Shown here in pieces: positions 17,627-26,868 of a stretch of 64,000 nucleotides of DNA (position 1 is its first letter; every line of letters begins with the position of its first letter). The notes below the pieces were generated by a model. It was not told where the DNA came from. It ran no database searches and saw only the letters and a list, made by a program, of their open reading frames with translations. The stretch lies in contig NC_009440.1 of assembly GCF_000016605.1 (NCBI RefSeq), forward strand, positions 372,001 to 436,000, written 5' to 3'. The translations under genes were made by a program, and so were the position numbers. Source of the stretch: Metallosphaera sedula DSM 5348. Lineage in GTDB: Archaea > Thermoproteota > Thermoprotei_A > Sulfolobales > Sulfolobaceae.

Positions 17627-18610
17627 GTGAGGGCCCTAGTCTTCGAGAAGAGAGGAATAGACTTCCTAGAGGTAAGAGATTTCCCTTCCTCACCTGTCAG
17701 AGATGACGAGGTAAGGCTGAGGGTGAAACTAGCATCGATAAATCCCGTTGATCTCATGGCCATAGAGTCTCTCCCCGTCTCCCCTCTACCCCACATACCA
17801 GGCTCCGAGTTCTACGGAGTTGTTGAGGAGGTTGGGGAAAAGGTGACTCACGTCTCCGTGGGAGACAGGGTCGCAGTTTACACGAGGCTATTTGACGGTA
17901 CCTGTTCCTCCTGTATGAGGGGAGACCAGACTTACTGTGTTAACGGTAAAAGAGTTGGTGTGGAAAGTCAAGGAGGTTACGCTGAGGAGATAGTGATACC
18001 AGGAAGGAACGTTATGAAGTCGGATCTGTCCGAGGAGGTGCTCTCGAGCCTTCCAATAGCCGTTCTCACACCCTATCATGCCCTTAGAACTGTGGGAGTT
18101 GGGGTGGATGACACTGTCGTGGTTTTGGGCGCTTCAGGAAATACGGGGATTTTTGCGGTTCAGCTGGCAAAGAGGATGGGAGCGAGGGTTATTGCGGTGA
18201 CGTCAAGGGAGTGGGTTAAAGAGTACGCGGACGAAGTAGTGGATTATCCAACCGCCGAGGAGGAGGTGAAGAGGCTCACTGACGGTGGAATGGCCTCAGT
18301 GGTGGTGAACTCCCTGGGAGAGAAGTACTGGGACTTGGGGCTAAAACTTGTGGGAAATCATGGAAAGATAGTCACATATGGAGGACTCACCGGCGGGAAG
18401 GTGTCCCTTGACGTAAACAAACTTTACGCCAAGCATGCGTCAATAGTGGGCACGAACAGGGGAAACATGGCAGAGCTCCTGGAATTACTGAAACTGGCAA
18501 AGGACCTCAAGGTGAAGGTACATAGGTATTACACTCTTGATGAAGCGAGGGAAGCCTTCAGAGAGTTTAAGCACGGAAACAGGGACGGGAGGATCTTCAT
18601 AAGGATTTAG
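17627..18610 (+). CDS. Medium-chain alcohol dehydrogenase / quinone-reductase-like
   Basis: A 327-residue MDR-superfamily enzyme. The N-terminal GroES-like domain has HIPGSEFYGVVEEVGEKV, in place of the usual GHE zinc motif; a Cys-rich loop CSSCMRGDQTYC could hold the structural zinc. The Rossmann domain starts with VVVLGASGNTGIFAVQLAK, a GxSGxxG nucleotide site typical of quinone-oxidoreductase-like members. Since the catalytic zinc motif is altered (GSE for GHE), the enzyme may be a zinc-poor NAD(P)H oxidoreductase. The start is GTG. It stands alone between a two-gene MFS unit and a convergent photolyase. Confidence 0.82.
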   Translation: MRALVFEKRGIDFLEVRDFPSSPVRDDEVRLRVKLASINPVDLMAIESLPVSPLPHIPGSEFYGVVEEVGEKVTHVSVGDRVAVYTRLFDGTCSSCMRGDQTYCVNGKRVGVESQGGYAEEIVIPGRNVMKSDLSEEVLSSLPIAVLTPYHALRTVGVGVDDTVVVLGASGNTGIFAVQLAKRMGARVIAVTSREWVKEYADEVVDYPTAEEEVKRLTDGGMASVVVNSLGEKYWDLGLKLVGNHGKIVTYGGLTGGKVSLDVNKLYAKHASIVGTNRGNMAELLELLKLAKDLKVKVHRYYTLDEAREAFREFKHGNRDGRIFIRI

Positions 18611-18680
18611 CTGGTGAGGAGTCCTGAGTCTGGATAGATCTTCCATGACTCCTACTTCGCCTTAGTCTCCTATGATCTCC

Positions 18681-19988
18681 CTAAAAGAGACCCCTCTTAC
18701 TGCATAACGCCACCGAGTCTTCGTACATCTTCCTAGCTTTCTTGACTTCCTCACTATAATCCACTATGGGGGAGGGATAGCCTGAAACCTTGAACCTATA
18801 AATCTCGTGAATCTTCTCGGCTGGAAGATCCTTCAGTTCTGGTACCCACGTCTTTATGTACACCGCATCTGGGTCAAACTTCCTCTGTTGCAACCAAGGG
18901 TTGAATACCCTAAACATGTAATCCGCACCAGTTGAGGCCACCCATTGCCAATTTCCGTTATTTACTGATGGGTCGTAGTCAACTAGTTTTGTAGCGAAGT
19001 ATCTCTCCCCTATCCTCCAATCCACATGCAATACCTTCACGAGAAATGAGGCCGTTATCATCCTGGTTCTGTTATGCATGAATCCAGTCTCGTTAAGTTC
19101 CCTCATCCCCGCGTCAACTATGGGATAACCCGTCTTACCCTGCTTCCATGCCTCAAGATGAGCCTCATTCCACTTCCAGGGTATACAGTCGTACTCCCTC
19201 TTGTACGAATGACCGAACACGTGGGGATTATAGTAGGCCAGAAGCGTGTAGAAGTCCCTCCAGTACAGTTGCCTCCTTATCTCCTCGTTGACCGCCCAGT
19301 ACACCTCCCTCGGTGAGACAACCCCAAACTTGATATATGGCGAGAGCTTCGTAGTACCTTCAACTCCTGGGAAGTTACGCATGGAGTAGTTCAGGTTTCT
19401 GGCCCTTTCCAGCCTCTTGAGCCCCTCCTGTCTCCCGCCTGGGATACCCCTCTCGACCTCCAGCTTCAGGACCTCCGTCCCAGGGAGATCGAGAGTGAGG
19501 TAATTCCTCATGTCGTTCTTCATGGGTTTCCTCACCTCGAGCTTCCTCGCATCGTTATAAAAGTGCGTGAAAACTGTGTAGGGTTTTCCCTTTCTTACGA
19601 AGAAGTCCTTTGGTGTCAGGAGAAGGTCTTCGCATGACTTAACCCTTCCACGCATTGTCTCCCTTATTGCGTTATCCCTGTTCAGGCTGAAAGGAGTGTA
19701 ATCTTCGTTGAAGTATATTGCCTCAACCTTGAGCTCTGGCAACACCTTCTCAGGATATCCCTGCAGAATGTGGAGCCTTGAACTACGATGCTTCAACTGC
19801 ATGTCAAGATCCAGGAGGGAATCAACCATGAAGCCCAAGGCGAAGGCGGACTTGTATGGATTATCGCCCAGTTGCCTGGGATCCAACACGAATACTGGAA
19901 CCACTTCATCGCATTCCTGAAGCGCTCTCAGAAGGCAAGTGTTGTCATCTAGCCTAAGGTCTCTCCTGAACACAAAGGCACAGGGCAT
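18681..19988 (-). CDS. phr: Deoxyribodipyrimidine photolyase (CPD photolyase, class I)
   Basis: Repairs cyclobutane pyrimidine dimers using blue light and FADH-. The N-terminal alpha/beta antenna domain starts with FVFRRDLRLDDNTCLLRAL. The C-terminal FAD domain carries the family signature: WRDFYTLLAYYNP, GYPIVDAGMREL, TGFMHNRTRMITASFL, DWRIGERYFATKLVDYD and NNGNWQWVASTGAD, which includes the Trp residues for electron transfer and dimer binding. Length (435) is normal. Sulfolobales carry this gene as their main light-repair system. It stands alone, convergent with the dehydrogenase. Confidence 0.95.
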   Translation of the reverse strand: MPCAFVFRRDLRLDDNTCLLRALQECDEVVPVFVLDPRQLGDNPYKSAFALGFMVDSLLDLDMQLKHRSSRLHILQGYPEKVLPELKVEAIYFNEDYTPFSLNRDNAIRETMRGRVKSCEDLLLTPKDFFVRKGKPYTVFTHFYNDARKLEVRKPMKNDMRNYLTLDLPGTEVLKLEVERGIPGGRQEGLKRLERARNLNYSMRNFPGVEGTTKLSPYIKFGVVSPREVYWAVNEEIRRQLYWRDFYTLLAYYNPHVFGHSYKREYDCIPWKWNEAHLEAWKQGKTGYPIVDAGMRELNETGFMHNRTRMITASFLVKVLHVDWRIGERYFATKLVDYDPSVNNGNWQWVASTGADYMFRVFNPWLQQRKFDPDAVYIKTWVPELKDLPAEKIHEIYRFKVSGYPSPIVDYSEEVKKARKMYEDSVALCSKRGLF

Positions 19989-20063
19989 ACGACTAGATCT
20001 AGAGTTTGTTTAAAAGCTAGCGTTAGCGTATCTAACTCATTGTGGTCGATCAATGGGTAAAAG

Positions 20064-20239
20064 TTGCGCAACGTTAAGGTTCGCCCAGAGGAAAAGTTCC
20101 TGCAGAGAGCTTTTAGACAGTTCAGTTGTCGCCTAGATATGGGGAGCCCGGAAGTCTTTATTTCTGGACATGTTAAGCGTGCTCCGCTAGACACGGCCGA
20201 AACAGGAAATATTTACTGGCAATCCCACTTTTTAACATG
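20064..20239 (+). other. Short open frame between photolyase and peptidase, perhaps a gene remnant
   Basis: A frame opening after a stop at about 20060 reads protein-like sequence (KVRPEEKFLQRAFRQF, then MGSPEVFISGHVKRAPLDTA) and ends with a TGA that overlaps the ATG of the peptidase. It lacks a good start: a TTG at 20064 or an internal ATG are the only options, and no ribosome site precedes either. The peptidase promoter lies inside it. It may be a remnant or chance. Confidence 0.2.
20207..20215 (+). promoter_or_regulatory. TATA box for the S9 peptidase
   Basis: AAATATTTA is a perfect palindrome centred 26 bases before the ATG at 20237, fitting a leaderless transcript. Confidence 0.55.
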
Positions 20240-21847
20240 AATCTATCTTACCTTAACTACACGCCCGTTCAAGACTTCGATGTTAAGGATGGGCGAGTCG
20301 CATACGTGATCCTGAAGGACTCTCCTAAGGTTGAAATTCTCGGAGTGGGAGAGGTGCAGATAGAGGAGCCAGAGACCGTTCACTGGGTGGGATCTAGGCT
20401 GGCTGTGGTCGCCGATCAGGGTGGGGCAGAGGTTAGGTCCATTTACCTGGTGGATGAAGCTCCACATCCCTTACTTTCCGACGGATTTGACAACATGGAA
20501 CCTGTCTTCCTCAAGGAGGACAAATTCTACTTCCTTTCCAATAGGGATAGGGAAACGATTCGCCTCTACCTATATGACGGAGGACAGATCACGAAGGTAA
20601 GCAAGGGTAACCTTCCAGTATCTGACGTTTGTGTCTCCCCTGGGGGAAGATGGGTAGCCTACTCCTCAGGAATCTACGATAATGACCTTTACCTTCTTGA
20701 TAGCAAGACAGGGGAAGAGGTAGTCGTGTCATATCCTAACTCAGAGCAGTATCCAAGTTCGTCTCAATGCTTCACAGGGGATTCGCTTCTCTTTCTTAGC
20801 AATCACAACGGCTTCCTTGATGTCGGGAAACTCTCGTTAAGGGATCACACAGTTTCTTGGTTAGTCACGAGCAAGGAGGACAAGTTCGAGGCTCTGATGT
20901 GGAGGGACAGGTTGGTGTACACTGTGGACGTGCGAGGTCATATTCTGCTCATGGTGGACGGAAAGCCCCTAACTGACCAGGGGGTAGTGACTGACGTGAA
21001 GGTCGATAGAGACCTCTTCTTCCTTCACTCGTCATACGACAGAGCATACGATCTTTACAGGCATTCCACCGTGACTGAAAGGTTAACGGACTCAATGAGG
21101 GAGGTTAAGGGAGAATTCGTGAAACCCACTCTCGTAAAGTACGTCTCCCTAGGAGAGGAGATTGATGGGCTCCTTTACCAAAGGGGAGGGGAGAAACGTG
21201 GAGTAGTCTACATCCACGGAGGTCCAGATTACGAGTGCCTAAGTAACTACTCAGCTGAGATTCAGATGTTGGTGGACCAAGGATTCAAGGTCATATGCCC
21301 GAATTATAGGGGCTCGACCGGTAGGGGAAGGAGGTTCAATCACCTCAATGACAGGGACCTTGGTGGAGGCGACCTAGTGGATGTGGTGGAGTCAGCTAGC
21401 CTCTTGAAGGTTCCCAAGGTTGCGGTGACAGGGGCGAGTTATGGAGGATACCTAACCATGATGGCAGTAACCAAGTACCCTGAGAAATGGTGTGCTGCAG
21501 CTGCTGTGGTTCCATTCGTTAACTGGTTCACGGAAAAGAAGATGGAAAGAGAGGTACTCAGGCAGTACGACGAGGTAAAGATAGGTAATGACGAGGAACT
21601 ACTCAGGGATAGGTCCCCCGTGTATTTCCTGGACAGGGTTAGGGCACCACTCCTCCTTCTAGCTGGGGAAAACGATCCCAGATGTCCTGCTGAGGAGACG
21701 CTACAGGTAGTGGAGAAGATGAAGGAGATGGGAAGAACCGTGGAGTACAAGATCTACGAGAACGAGGGTCATGGATTCGTTAAGAGGGAAAACCTGGTGG
21801 ATTCCATAATAAGGGTAGTGGAATTTCTAGATAAAAATTGTAAATAG
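20237..21847 (+). CDS. S9-family serine peptidase (acylaminoacyl-peptidase-like)
   Basis: The N-terminal 290 residues are beta-rich with repeating strands, matching the propeller of the prolyl oligopeptidase family. The C-terminal alpha/beta-hydrolase domain has the catalytic Ser near residue 401 in GASYGGYL, Asp near 479 in AGENDPRCP and His near 512 in ENEGHGF. The oxyanion HGG motif (VVYIHGGPDYE) is also present. At 536 residues the propeller is a little shorter than in classic acylaminoacyl-peptidases (580-620). No signal peptide, so it acts inside the cell on short peptides. The oligopeptide-type ABC importer next door fits this, though they are not cotranscribed. Confidence 0.88.
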   Translation: MNLSYLNYTPVQDFDVKDGRVAYVILKDSPKVEILGVGEVQIEEPETVHWVGSRLAVVADQGGAEVRSIYLVDEAPHPLLSDGFDNMEPVFLKEDKFYFLSNRDRETIRLYLYDGGQITKVSKGNLPVSDVCVSPGGRWVAYSSGIYDNDLYLLDSKTGEEVVVSYPNSEQYPSSSQCFTGDSLLFLSNHNGFLDVGKLSLRDHTVSWLVTSKEDKFEALMWRDRLVYTVDVRGHILLMVDGKPLTDQGVVTDVKVDRDLFFLHSSYDRAYDLYRHSTVTERLTDSMREVKGEFVKPTLVKYVSLGEEIDGLLYQRGGEKRGVVYIHGGPDYECLSNYSAEIQMLVDQGFKVICPNYRGSTGRGRRFNHLNDRDLGGGDLVDVVESASLLKVPKVAVTGASYGGYLTMMAVTKYPEKWCAAAAVVPFVNWFTEKKMEREVLRQYDEVKIGNDEELLRDRSPVYFLDRVRAPLLLLAGENDPRCPAEETLQVVEKMKEMGRTVEYKIYENEGHGFVKRENLVDSIIRVVEFLDKNCK

Positions 21848-21872
21848 AAAAAAAGAAGTTCACTTTAAGGGT

Positions 21873-24170
21873 TTACCTTCTCCTGACCACTGCCACAACA
21901 ACAGCTACTATAACAATGACCACTATCACTCCGGCAACAATTGCTATAGTTGACGTAGAGGATGTCGTGGTAGTAGTGGTAGGCGGAGTCGTTGTCGTCG
22001 TCGTTACATGTGATGCACTAACGTTGAGTGAACCGTATCTGAATAGCTCCCTTGCTCCGTTATCCCATGTTACCTTGCTCACGATCTCGTAAATTCCCGG
22101 TTTAAGACCGGTCGTGTTAATCGTCCCCACATAGTTTCCAGGTGAGACCATCTTCATCTGAACAGGGGCAGTCGCGTTACTATAGCCCTCACCGGACACA
22201 TTGAGGTACATTAGCCACATGTAGGCAGTTCCATTGACGGGGTTAGCTACAAGGGAAGAGGTGGCGTTGTCCCAGGTGTAGTACTGGAAGTTCGCTGTGA
22301 AGTTCACGGGGGTTCCAGCGGTCACATTCTGCAGGAAGATGAGCGGATTAATCCTGAAGTAGTATGGGTTATAGGTCACTGTCACTGTCTTTGCCTCGCT
22401 GTTGAAGGACGAGAACATGTAGGGCCCTGAGGATATCTCTGGGGCTAGCGTCGAGTGGTATAGTGTTACTACGTTGACTGGACCTATGGTGTGAGCTGGC
22501 ATTATGGGGTACTCAGTGAGGACTAGATACTCGTTAACGTATGAGGAAGAGTTGAGATAGAAGACTATCTGGTAGGGGTTAGTGACATTGGTCCACACTA
22601 GTGACGGAATTGTGCCAAAGAGGTCAGTGTTAATGAAGCCCTCGCTTGCCAGGTAGGTGTAGTTCAGCGTCACCCCGTCAAAGGTGTTAGTTCCCATCAT
22701 TCCGGGAAGGTCGTAATACCATACTGTGAAGTTAACGTCGTAGGCCGTGAGTGGAACTCCGTCTATCCACGTGTCGTTATGGACTAGGTTGACCGTAATT
22801 ACCTGACCGTTTACTATCTTTTCACCATTAGGAAGAGTTAAGTTAACTGGTTTCTGGACCGTCCAGGACGAGGCGACCCACGGGAGGACCTGAGTTGGGT
22901 TATTAAGTGGGGATATGCCCAGAGAGTCATACATGTCATCTAGGGTATTGAAGGCGTAAAGTGATGTACTGGCGTATATGTTTATATGTCTAGGCAGGTC
23001 ACTAGATATGGAGGAGAAGATAAAGGTTCCATTGAGGGCCTGATTCGTGGGGTGAACATCCATTATGTTTATTGCATAATTGGGAGTTCCGCTTGACAAG
23101 TAGATGTAGTTGGCCCATCCTGGCAAGTACACTGCCTGGATGCCGTTACTCCAGGTGTAGACCACGTAGGGAAGCTGCTGCTGAAGGAGGTATTCAGCTT
23201 GCATGGTGTAGTTTATCTCCTGCGACAGGGTAGGGGCATTTAGCGCGTTTTGTAGGACCTGATCCACGGTAGAGTTCGAGAATCCTCCAACATTACCCGG
23301 TGACGTGTAAATCCCGTTCATCCAGGAGTTGGGGAACGGACCTAGGTTGATCCATCCGAAGGTGGTCAAATTGAAGTCGTTGTAGGGTGGAGTAGTGGCC
23401 TGTGTAATCAGTGTACCGAAGGTCTCTGACACGGGAGTTATTGATAGGTTAATTGCGGCCGCGGAATCGGCTAGTAGTTCAGCGAACCTCTTAAGAGTGT
23501 TCGGTGGGTAGGTGTAGTAGAACGTTAACTTAAGGGGTTGATTGTTATAATACCATTGCCCGTTTTTGTGGGTTATCCCTGGTACCATCTCTAGATACAT
23601 CACGGCCCTGGTGAGGTTGTAGGACTCATACTGCTGGTAATAAGACTCTACCTGTGGGTTAAACCATTGTTTATACACAGCTAAACTCGGGTTAACGAAG
23701 TAGGGCTCATCAACGCCTAGTATACCGTTATCCAAGACGTACGACGTTACGTTCTCTGGGTTTATCAGGGAGCTTATGGCATACCTGAAGTAAATGTTTG
23801 ATGTCAGGTTATTTCCGAAGGCGAACACGATCTGTCCAAAGCTTTCCTGAGGAGCAATGGCCAAAAACGCAGTCTGATTATAGGGCGCTGTCTTCAACTC
23901 ATTGATCTCTGAGACGTGGGTAAGCGTGATGAAGTCGACCTTACCGTCTAGGAGAGCATTAAACTCGTCGGTGTGGGTTGTATAGGCATAAGTATATTCT
24001 ATTGTTCCGACCCACGGTTCATTATAGATGGCCTGTGAGGGTGTAAGTATAGGCGTATCGAAGTTAGCGATGGCGAAGCTTGAAACCTCCATTGGTATGG
24101 CCATAATCATTGAAAATACTAGGATTAGGCTTGCAAGAATAAACAATCGGCTCATACTCATATCACTCAT
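21873..24170 (-). CDS. ABC importer substrate-binding protein (family 5), apparently circularly permuted
   Basis: This is the extracellular binding protein of the ABC system encoded from 25.9 kb. It has an N-terminal signal anchor (residues 8-27), dozens of N-x-S/T sequons, a Thr-rich stalk near residue 725 and a C-terminal transmembrane anchor with a VVRRR tail. Domain order is odd: segments normally in the second half of SBP_bac_5 proteins (DGKVDFITL, YFRYAISSL, the alpha/beta region to LLQQQLPYVVYTW) come first, and those normally at the start (FNTLDDMYDSL, PWVASSWTV, DTWIDGVPLTAYDVNF, GPYMFSSF, NPYYF) come after residue 390. A small Ig-like domain follows at about 620-720. The TATA box TTTAAA at 24194-24199 is 26 bases from the ATG. 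Likely ligands: peptides or oligosaccharides. Confidence 0.85.
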   Translation of the reverse strand: MSDMSMSRLFILASLILVFSMIMAIPMEVSSFAIANFDTPILTPSQAIYNEPWVGTIEYTYAYTTHTDEFNALLDGKVDFITLTHVSEINELKTAPYNQTAFLAIAPQESFGQIVFAFGNNLTSNIYFRYAISSLINPENVTSYVLDNGILGVDEPYFVNPSLAVYKQWFNPQVESYYQQYESYNLTRAVMYLEMVPGITHKNGQWYYNNQPLKLTFYYTYPPNTLKRFAELLADSAAAINLSITPVSETFGTLITQATTPPYNDFNLTTFGWINLGPFPNSWMNGIYTSPGNVGGFSNSTVDQVLQNALNAPTLSQEINYTMQAEYLLQQQLPYVVYTWSNGIQAVYLPGWANYIYLSSGTPNYAINIMDVHPTNQALNGTFIFSSISSDLPRHINIYASTSLYAFNTLDDMYDSLGISPLNNPTQVLPWVASSWTVQKPVNLTLPNGEKIVNGQVITVNLVHNDTWIDGVPLTAYDVNFTVWYYDLPGMMGTNTFDGVTLNYTYLASEGFINTDLFGTIPSLVWTNVTNPYQIVFYLNSSSYVNEYLVLTEYPIMPAHTIGPVNVVTLYHSTLAPEISSGPYMFSSFNSEAKTVTVTYNPYYFRINPLIFLQNVTAGTPVNFTANFQYYTWDNATSSLVANPVNGTAYMWLMYLNVSGEGYSNATAPVQMKMVSPGNYVGTINTTGLKPGIYEIVSKVTWDNGARELFRYGSLNVSASHVTTTTTTPPTTTTTTSSTSTIAIVAGVIVVIVIVAVVVAVVRRR

Positions 24171-24367
24171 TTAAAGTGAATATGCTCAATCAATTTAAAC
24201 TTTTTCATAGTGGTCGAATAGCTTAGTGAAGTTCTTTTAATAGAATTAAAAGATTCTGTTGCTGTTCTAAGGATATCTACGTAGATTATTATTTTAAATG
24301 AATTATCAATTCGAGTTAAACTTGGCCTTAATATTCAGGATATGTTCTCTTCATTTTATTTGAATTG

Positions 24368-25528
24368 TCATGCTTTAACCAAAATAATTATCCCTTCCCT
24401 TCCCTGAGATGACGAAATATAACCTCCACCCAAAAGATAACCAGGAATTCCTATTACTGAATTAATGCTAGTGTTTAGCTTGGAGAAGACTGGTGATAGT
24501 GTGTATAGAGACGAACCTGATAGTATTATCCCCTCCTCTGAGGCTGTACCGGTGAAATTGTTTATTACAGGAATTCTTAGGGAAACTATGTATCTCCCAT
24601 CCCCGTAACCCACAGAGTTAACGAGACCCACCTCATACTTTAATGGTATGAAATTAGCCCGTGACCCATTTAGGAGACCGAGCATGGTGAGAGTTACGTG
24701 AGTGTTATTAAGGGAGTAATTGAAACCTCCAAATAACCATCCTGAGGGGGTTGACGCGGACGTTATCACGGCACCTAATCCCTGCTTACTATCCGTGAAA
24801 TTGCTTCCATTGAACAGCGTGACGGTGTAATTAAACAAATGAGATCCGCCTATGAAGGAGAAGGATCCATTTGAGGATATTGTAAAAATTCCACTACCCA
24901 CGCTAAGTGGTTTGTAGAGTGAGGAAGGATATAGAGCAGTTAGATCTGAAACGTTGTTTGAGAACTTGAGAAGGAAAGGTACCTGAAAGGTACTACTTCC
25001 CTCGATTACTAGAGCTGAGCCGCCGATCAACCAGAAGTTTTTCTGCCAACTGATTGAATATATCTGGCCAGGGATATAGAAACTAGGTATTTCACCTGTC
25101 AAGTTATAGACTTTATCCCCATTAATGAGTATCAAGGTTGGCTCCAGTATTGATGTGTTCTCCTGTGGAACGTAACGAGCTCCACCAATTAGGAGCGCAG
25201 ATCCATTGTAGCCTATTGCATAGATAGAGCCATTATCAAAATAATGGCTAATGTTGAACAGTTCATAAGAGTGATTTTGAACGTAAAATAGGCCGGCAAC
25301 TCCTTCTACATAATTGTGCGCAGAGGAAGAACCCACAAAGGCAATAACGTTGGGAGAGATCTCCACGATCTGATTAACCTCACTTACACCACTTATGATC
25401 TCAACTGAGAATGAGGTGGCTCTTATCTGTAAAAGTATAATGCCCGCTACTATGACAAGTATGGCTAATACAACTAATATAACATTTACAGATTTTTTCT
25501 TCTCCTTTTTCATCTTTTCATGCTTCAT
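24368..25528 (-). CDS. Secreted, membrane-anchored beta-propeller-like protein
   Basis: A basic N terminus (KHEKMKKEKKK) and one hydrophobic segment at residues 14-32 anchor the protein with its body outside. The rest is beta-rich and repeats the pattern small-x-hydrophobic-x-GG or GS roughly every 45-55 residues (ALLIGGARY, WLIGGSALV, SFIGGSHLF, WLFGGFNY, YLLGGGYI), as in kelch-like propellers. It carries many N-glycosylation sequons. No catalytic motif is visible. It sits between the binding protein and the permease genes of an ABC importer, so a role in ligand capture is possible but unproven. Confidence 0.65.
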   Translation of the reverse strand: MKHEKMKKEKKKSVNVILVVLAILVIVAGIILLQIRATSFSVEIISGVSEVNQIVEISPNVIAFVGSSSAHNYVEGVAGLFYVQNHSYELFNISHYFDNGSIYAIGYNGSALLIGGARYVPQENTSILEPTLILINGDKVYNLTGEIPSFYIPGQIYSISWQKNFWLIGGSALVIEGSSTFQVPFLLKFSNNVSDLTALYPSSLYKPLSVGSGIFTISSNGSFSFIGGSHLFNYTVTLFNGSNFTDSKQGLGAVITSASTPSGWLFGGFNYSLNNTHVTLTMLGLLNGSRANFIPLKYEVGLVNSVGYGDGRYIVSLRIPVINNFTGTASEEGIILSGSSLYTLSPVFSKLNTSINSVIGIPGYLLGGGYISSSQGREGIIILVKA

Positions 25529-25860
25529 TTAGCTTACTTCACTAAAAGGACGCCGAGTTATTTAGATTTTATCCACATTTCCAAGTCCGTGTAATTCTGA
25601 TAGAAATCTGCACAAAATCCAGTATTAAATTGATCCCTTTCTTGTATTATTCCATTAAAAATCTCGAATTATAAGAAATTTGAAATCTGAATTTATATCG
25701 TTTATTGCATGAGAGCATTTTTGCATGTATTAAAGATAATGTGCCTCCTAATTTGAATTGTTTAAAAAAGATCGTCTGGGGGATTAACATTTCAGACAAT
25801 AATTTGAACGGAATAACATAAAGTTTTTTAATAAAGAAGGGACATATTTTTACTTGGTTA
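25529..25860. other. AT-rich intergenic region between divergent ABC-system units
   Basis: About 330 bases with no credible reading frame. It must hold the promoters of the minus-strand propeller protein and of the plus-strand permease operon. On the plus strand AGTTTTTTAATAAAG at about 25822-25836 and CATATTTTTAC at 25846-25856 are TATA-like. I see no inverted repeat of note. Confidence 0.5.
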
Positions 25861-26868
25861 ATGATGTCTCTTCTTAGATATCTAGCGAAGAGAATAGCTG
25901 AAAGGATAGCGTTGCTGTTTGGAATAATAGTCTTTAATTTTCTAATTTTTCAGGTATTACCCACCCTCTATGGCATAAATCCGGCTGAGCTTTACGTCCC
26001 CTTAACCTATAAGGGCCTACCAAGGAGCGAACTTGTTAAGGCACTGGATAACCAGTTTGGTCTGAATCTTCCTTTAGATGAGAGATTCTTTGTTTATATG
26101 AAATCACTACTAACCTTCCACCTAGGCATCTCCATGAGCTATCAACAACCCGTGATTTCGTTGATCGAGGCCAGATTCCCTGTAACGGCTCTCTTGGTTA
26201 TCCCTAGCCTGATTCTAAGCACGATCTTGGCATTGGTTCTGGGACTTTACTCCATATCAAGGCAGGGAAAAGTAGGAGACGTGGCTGTAAGCTTTACGTC
26301 AATAATGACCTACTTCATACCTGCCTTTTGGCTAGGGGAAATAGTTCTCTACTTCTTTGGGTTCTATTTCAGGATATTCCCGACGAATCTGGCTGAGGCC
26401 ATTACAACCTCAAATGGTCATTCCCTGGTGGGAATCGCGTACTGGGCCAATCTTTTAAAGTTCCTAACCTTGCCTATTCTTTTCATTACAGTGATTAGTT
26501 ACGGAGTTAGGAATATATTATTTAGGAATAATGGCGTTGAACTCATGGGTAGCAACTTCGTTAATTACTTGAGGGCAAGAGGAATAGACGAGAGGAAAAT
26601 CCTATACAAGCACGTAACAAGGAATGCAGTAATTCCCGTAGTTACAAGGGTTGGAATAGACATAGCCTTCCTGTTTGCTGGAGTTGTGTTCATAGAGGAC
26701 ATCTTTAACATACCGGGTCTGGGAAGACTTTTGGTGAGAGGTGCAGAGAACCTTGACGTACCTTTGCTCGGGGGAGACTTCTACATAATTAGCTTATTTG
26801 CAGTCATAATATTGCTCGCTCTCGATCTAATATATCCGCTCATTGACCCCAGGGTGAAGTATGAATGA
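25861..26868 (+). CDS. ABC importer permease, DppB/OppB type
   Basis: A 335-residue inner-membrane permease of the peptide/nickel (binding-protein-dependent) class. It has six segments; the first is FGIIVFNFLIFQVLP, followed by the long external loop usual in DppB. The cytoplasmic EAA loop that docks onto the ATPase is LRARGIDERKILYKHVTRNA, and the end FIEDIFNIPGLGRLLVRGAENLD is characteristic. Two adjacent ATG codons (25861, 25864) are possible starts. Its last four bases overlap the next permease (ATGA), so it is the first gene of a tight four-gene operon. Confidence 0.92.
   Translation: MMSLLRYLAKRIAERIALLFGIIVFNFLIFQVLPTLYGINPAELYVPLTYKGLPRSELVKALDNQFGLNLPLDERFFVYMKSLLTFHLGISMSYQQPVISLIEARFPVTALLVIPSLILSTILALVLGLYSISRQGKVGDVAVSFTSIMTYFIPAFWLGEIVLYFFGFYFRIFPTNLAEAITTSNGHSLVGIAYWANLLKFLTLPILFITVISYGVRNILFRNNGVELMGSNFVNYLRARGIDERKILYKHVTRNAVIPVVTRVGIDIAFLFAGVVFIEDIFNIPGLGRLLVRGAENLDVPLLGGDFYIISLFAVIILLALDLIYPLIDPRVKYE

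Noticed and set aside
19949-20194. Minus-strand frame of 81 codons at the photolyase start
   Set aside because: It overlaps the beginning of photolyase in another frame, has no start signal, and the stretch is better explained as promoter DNA.
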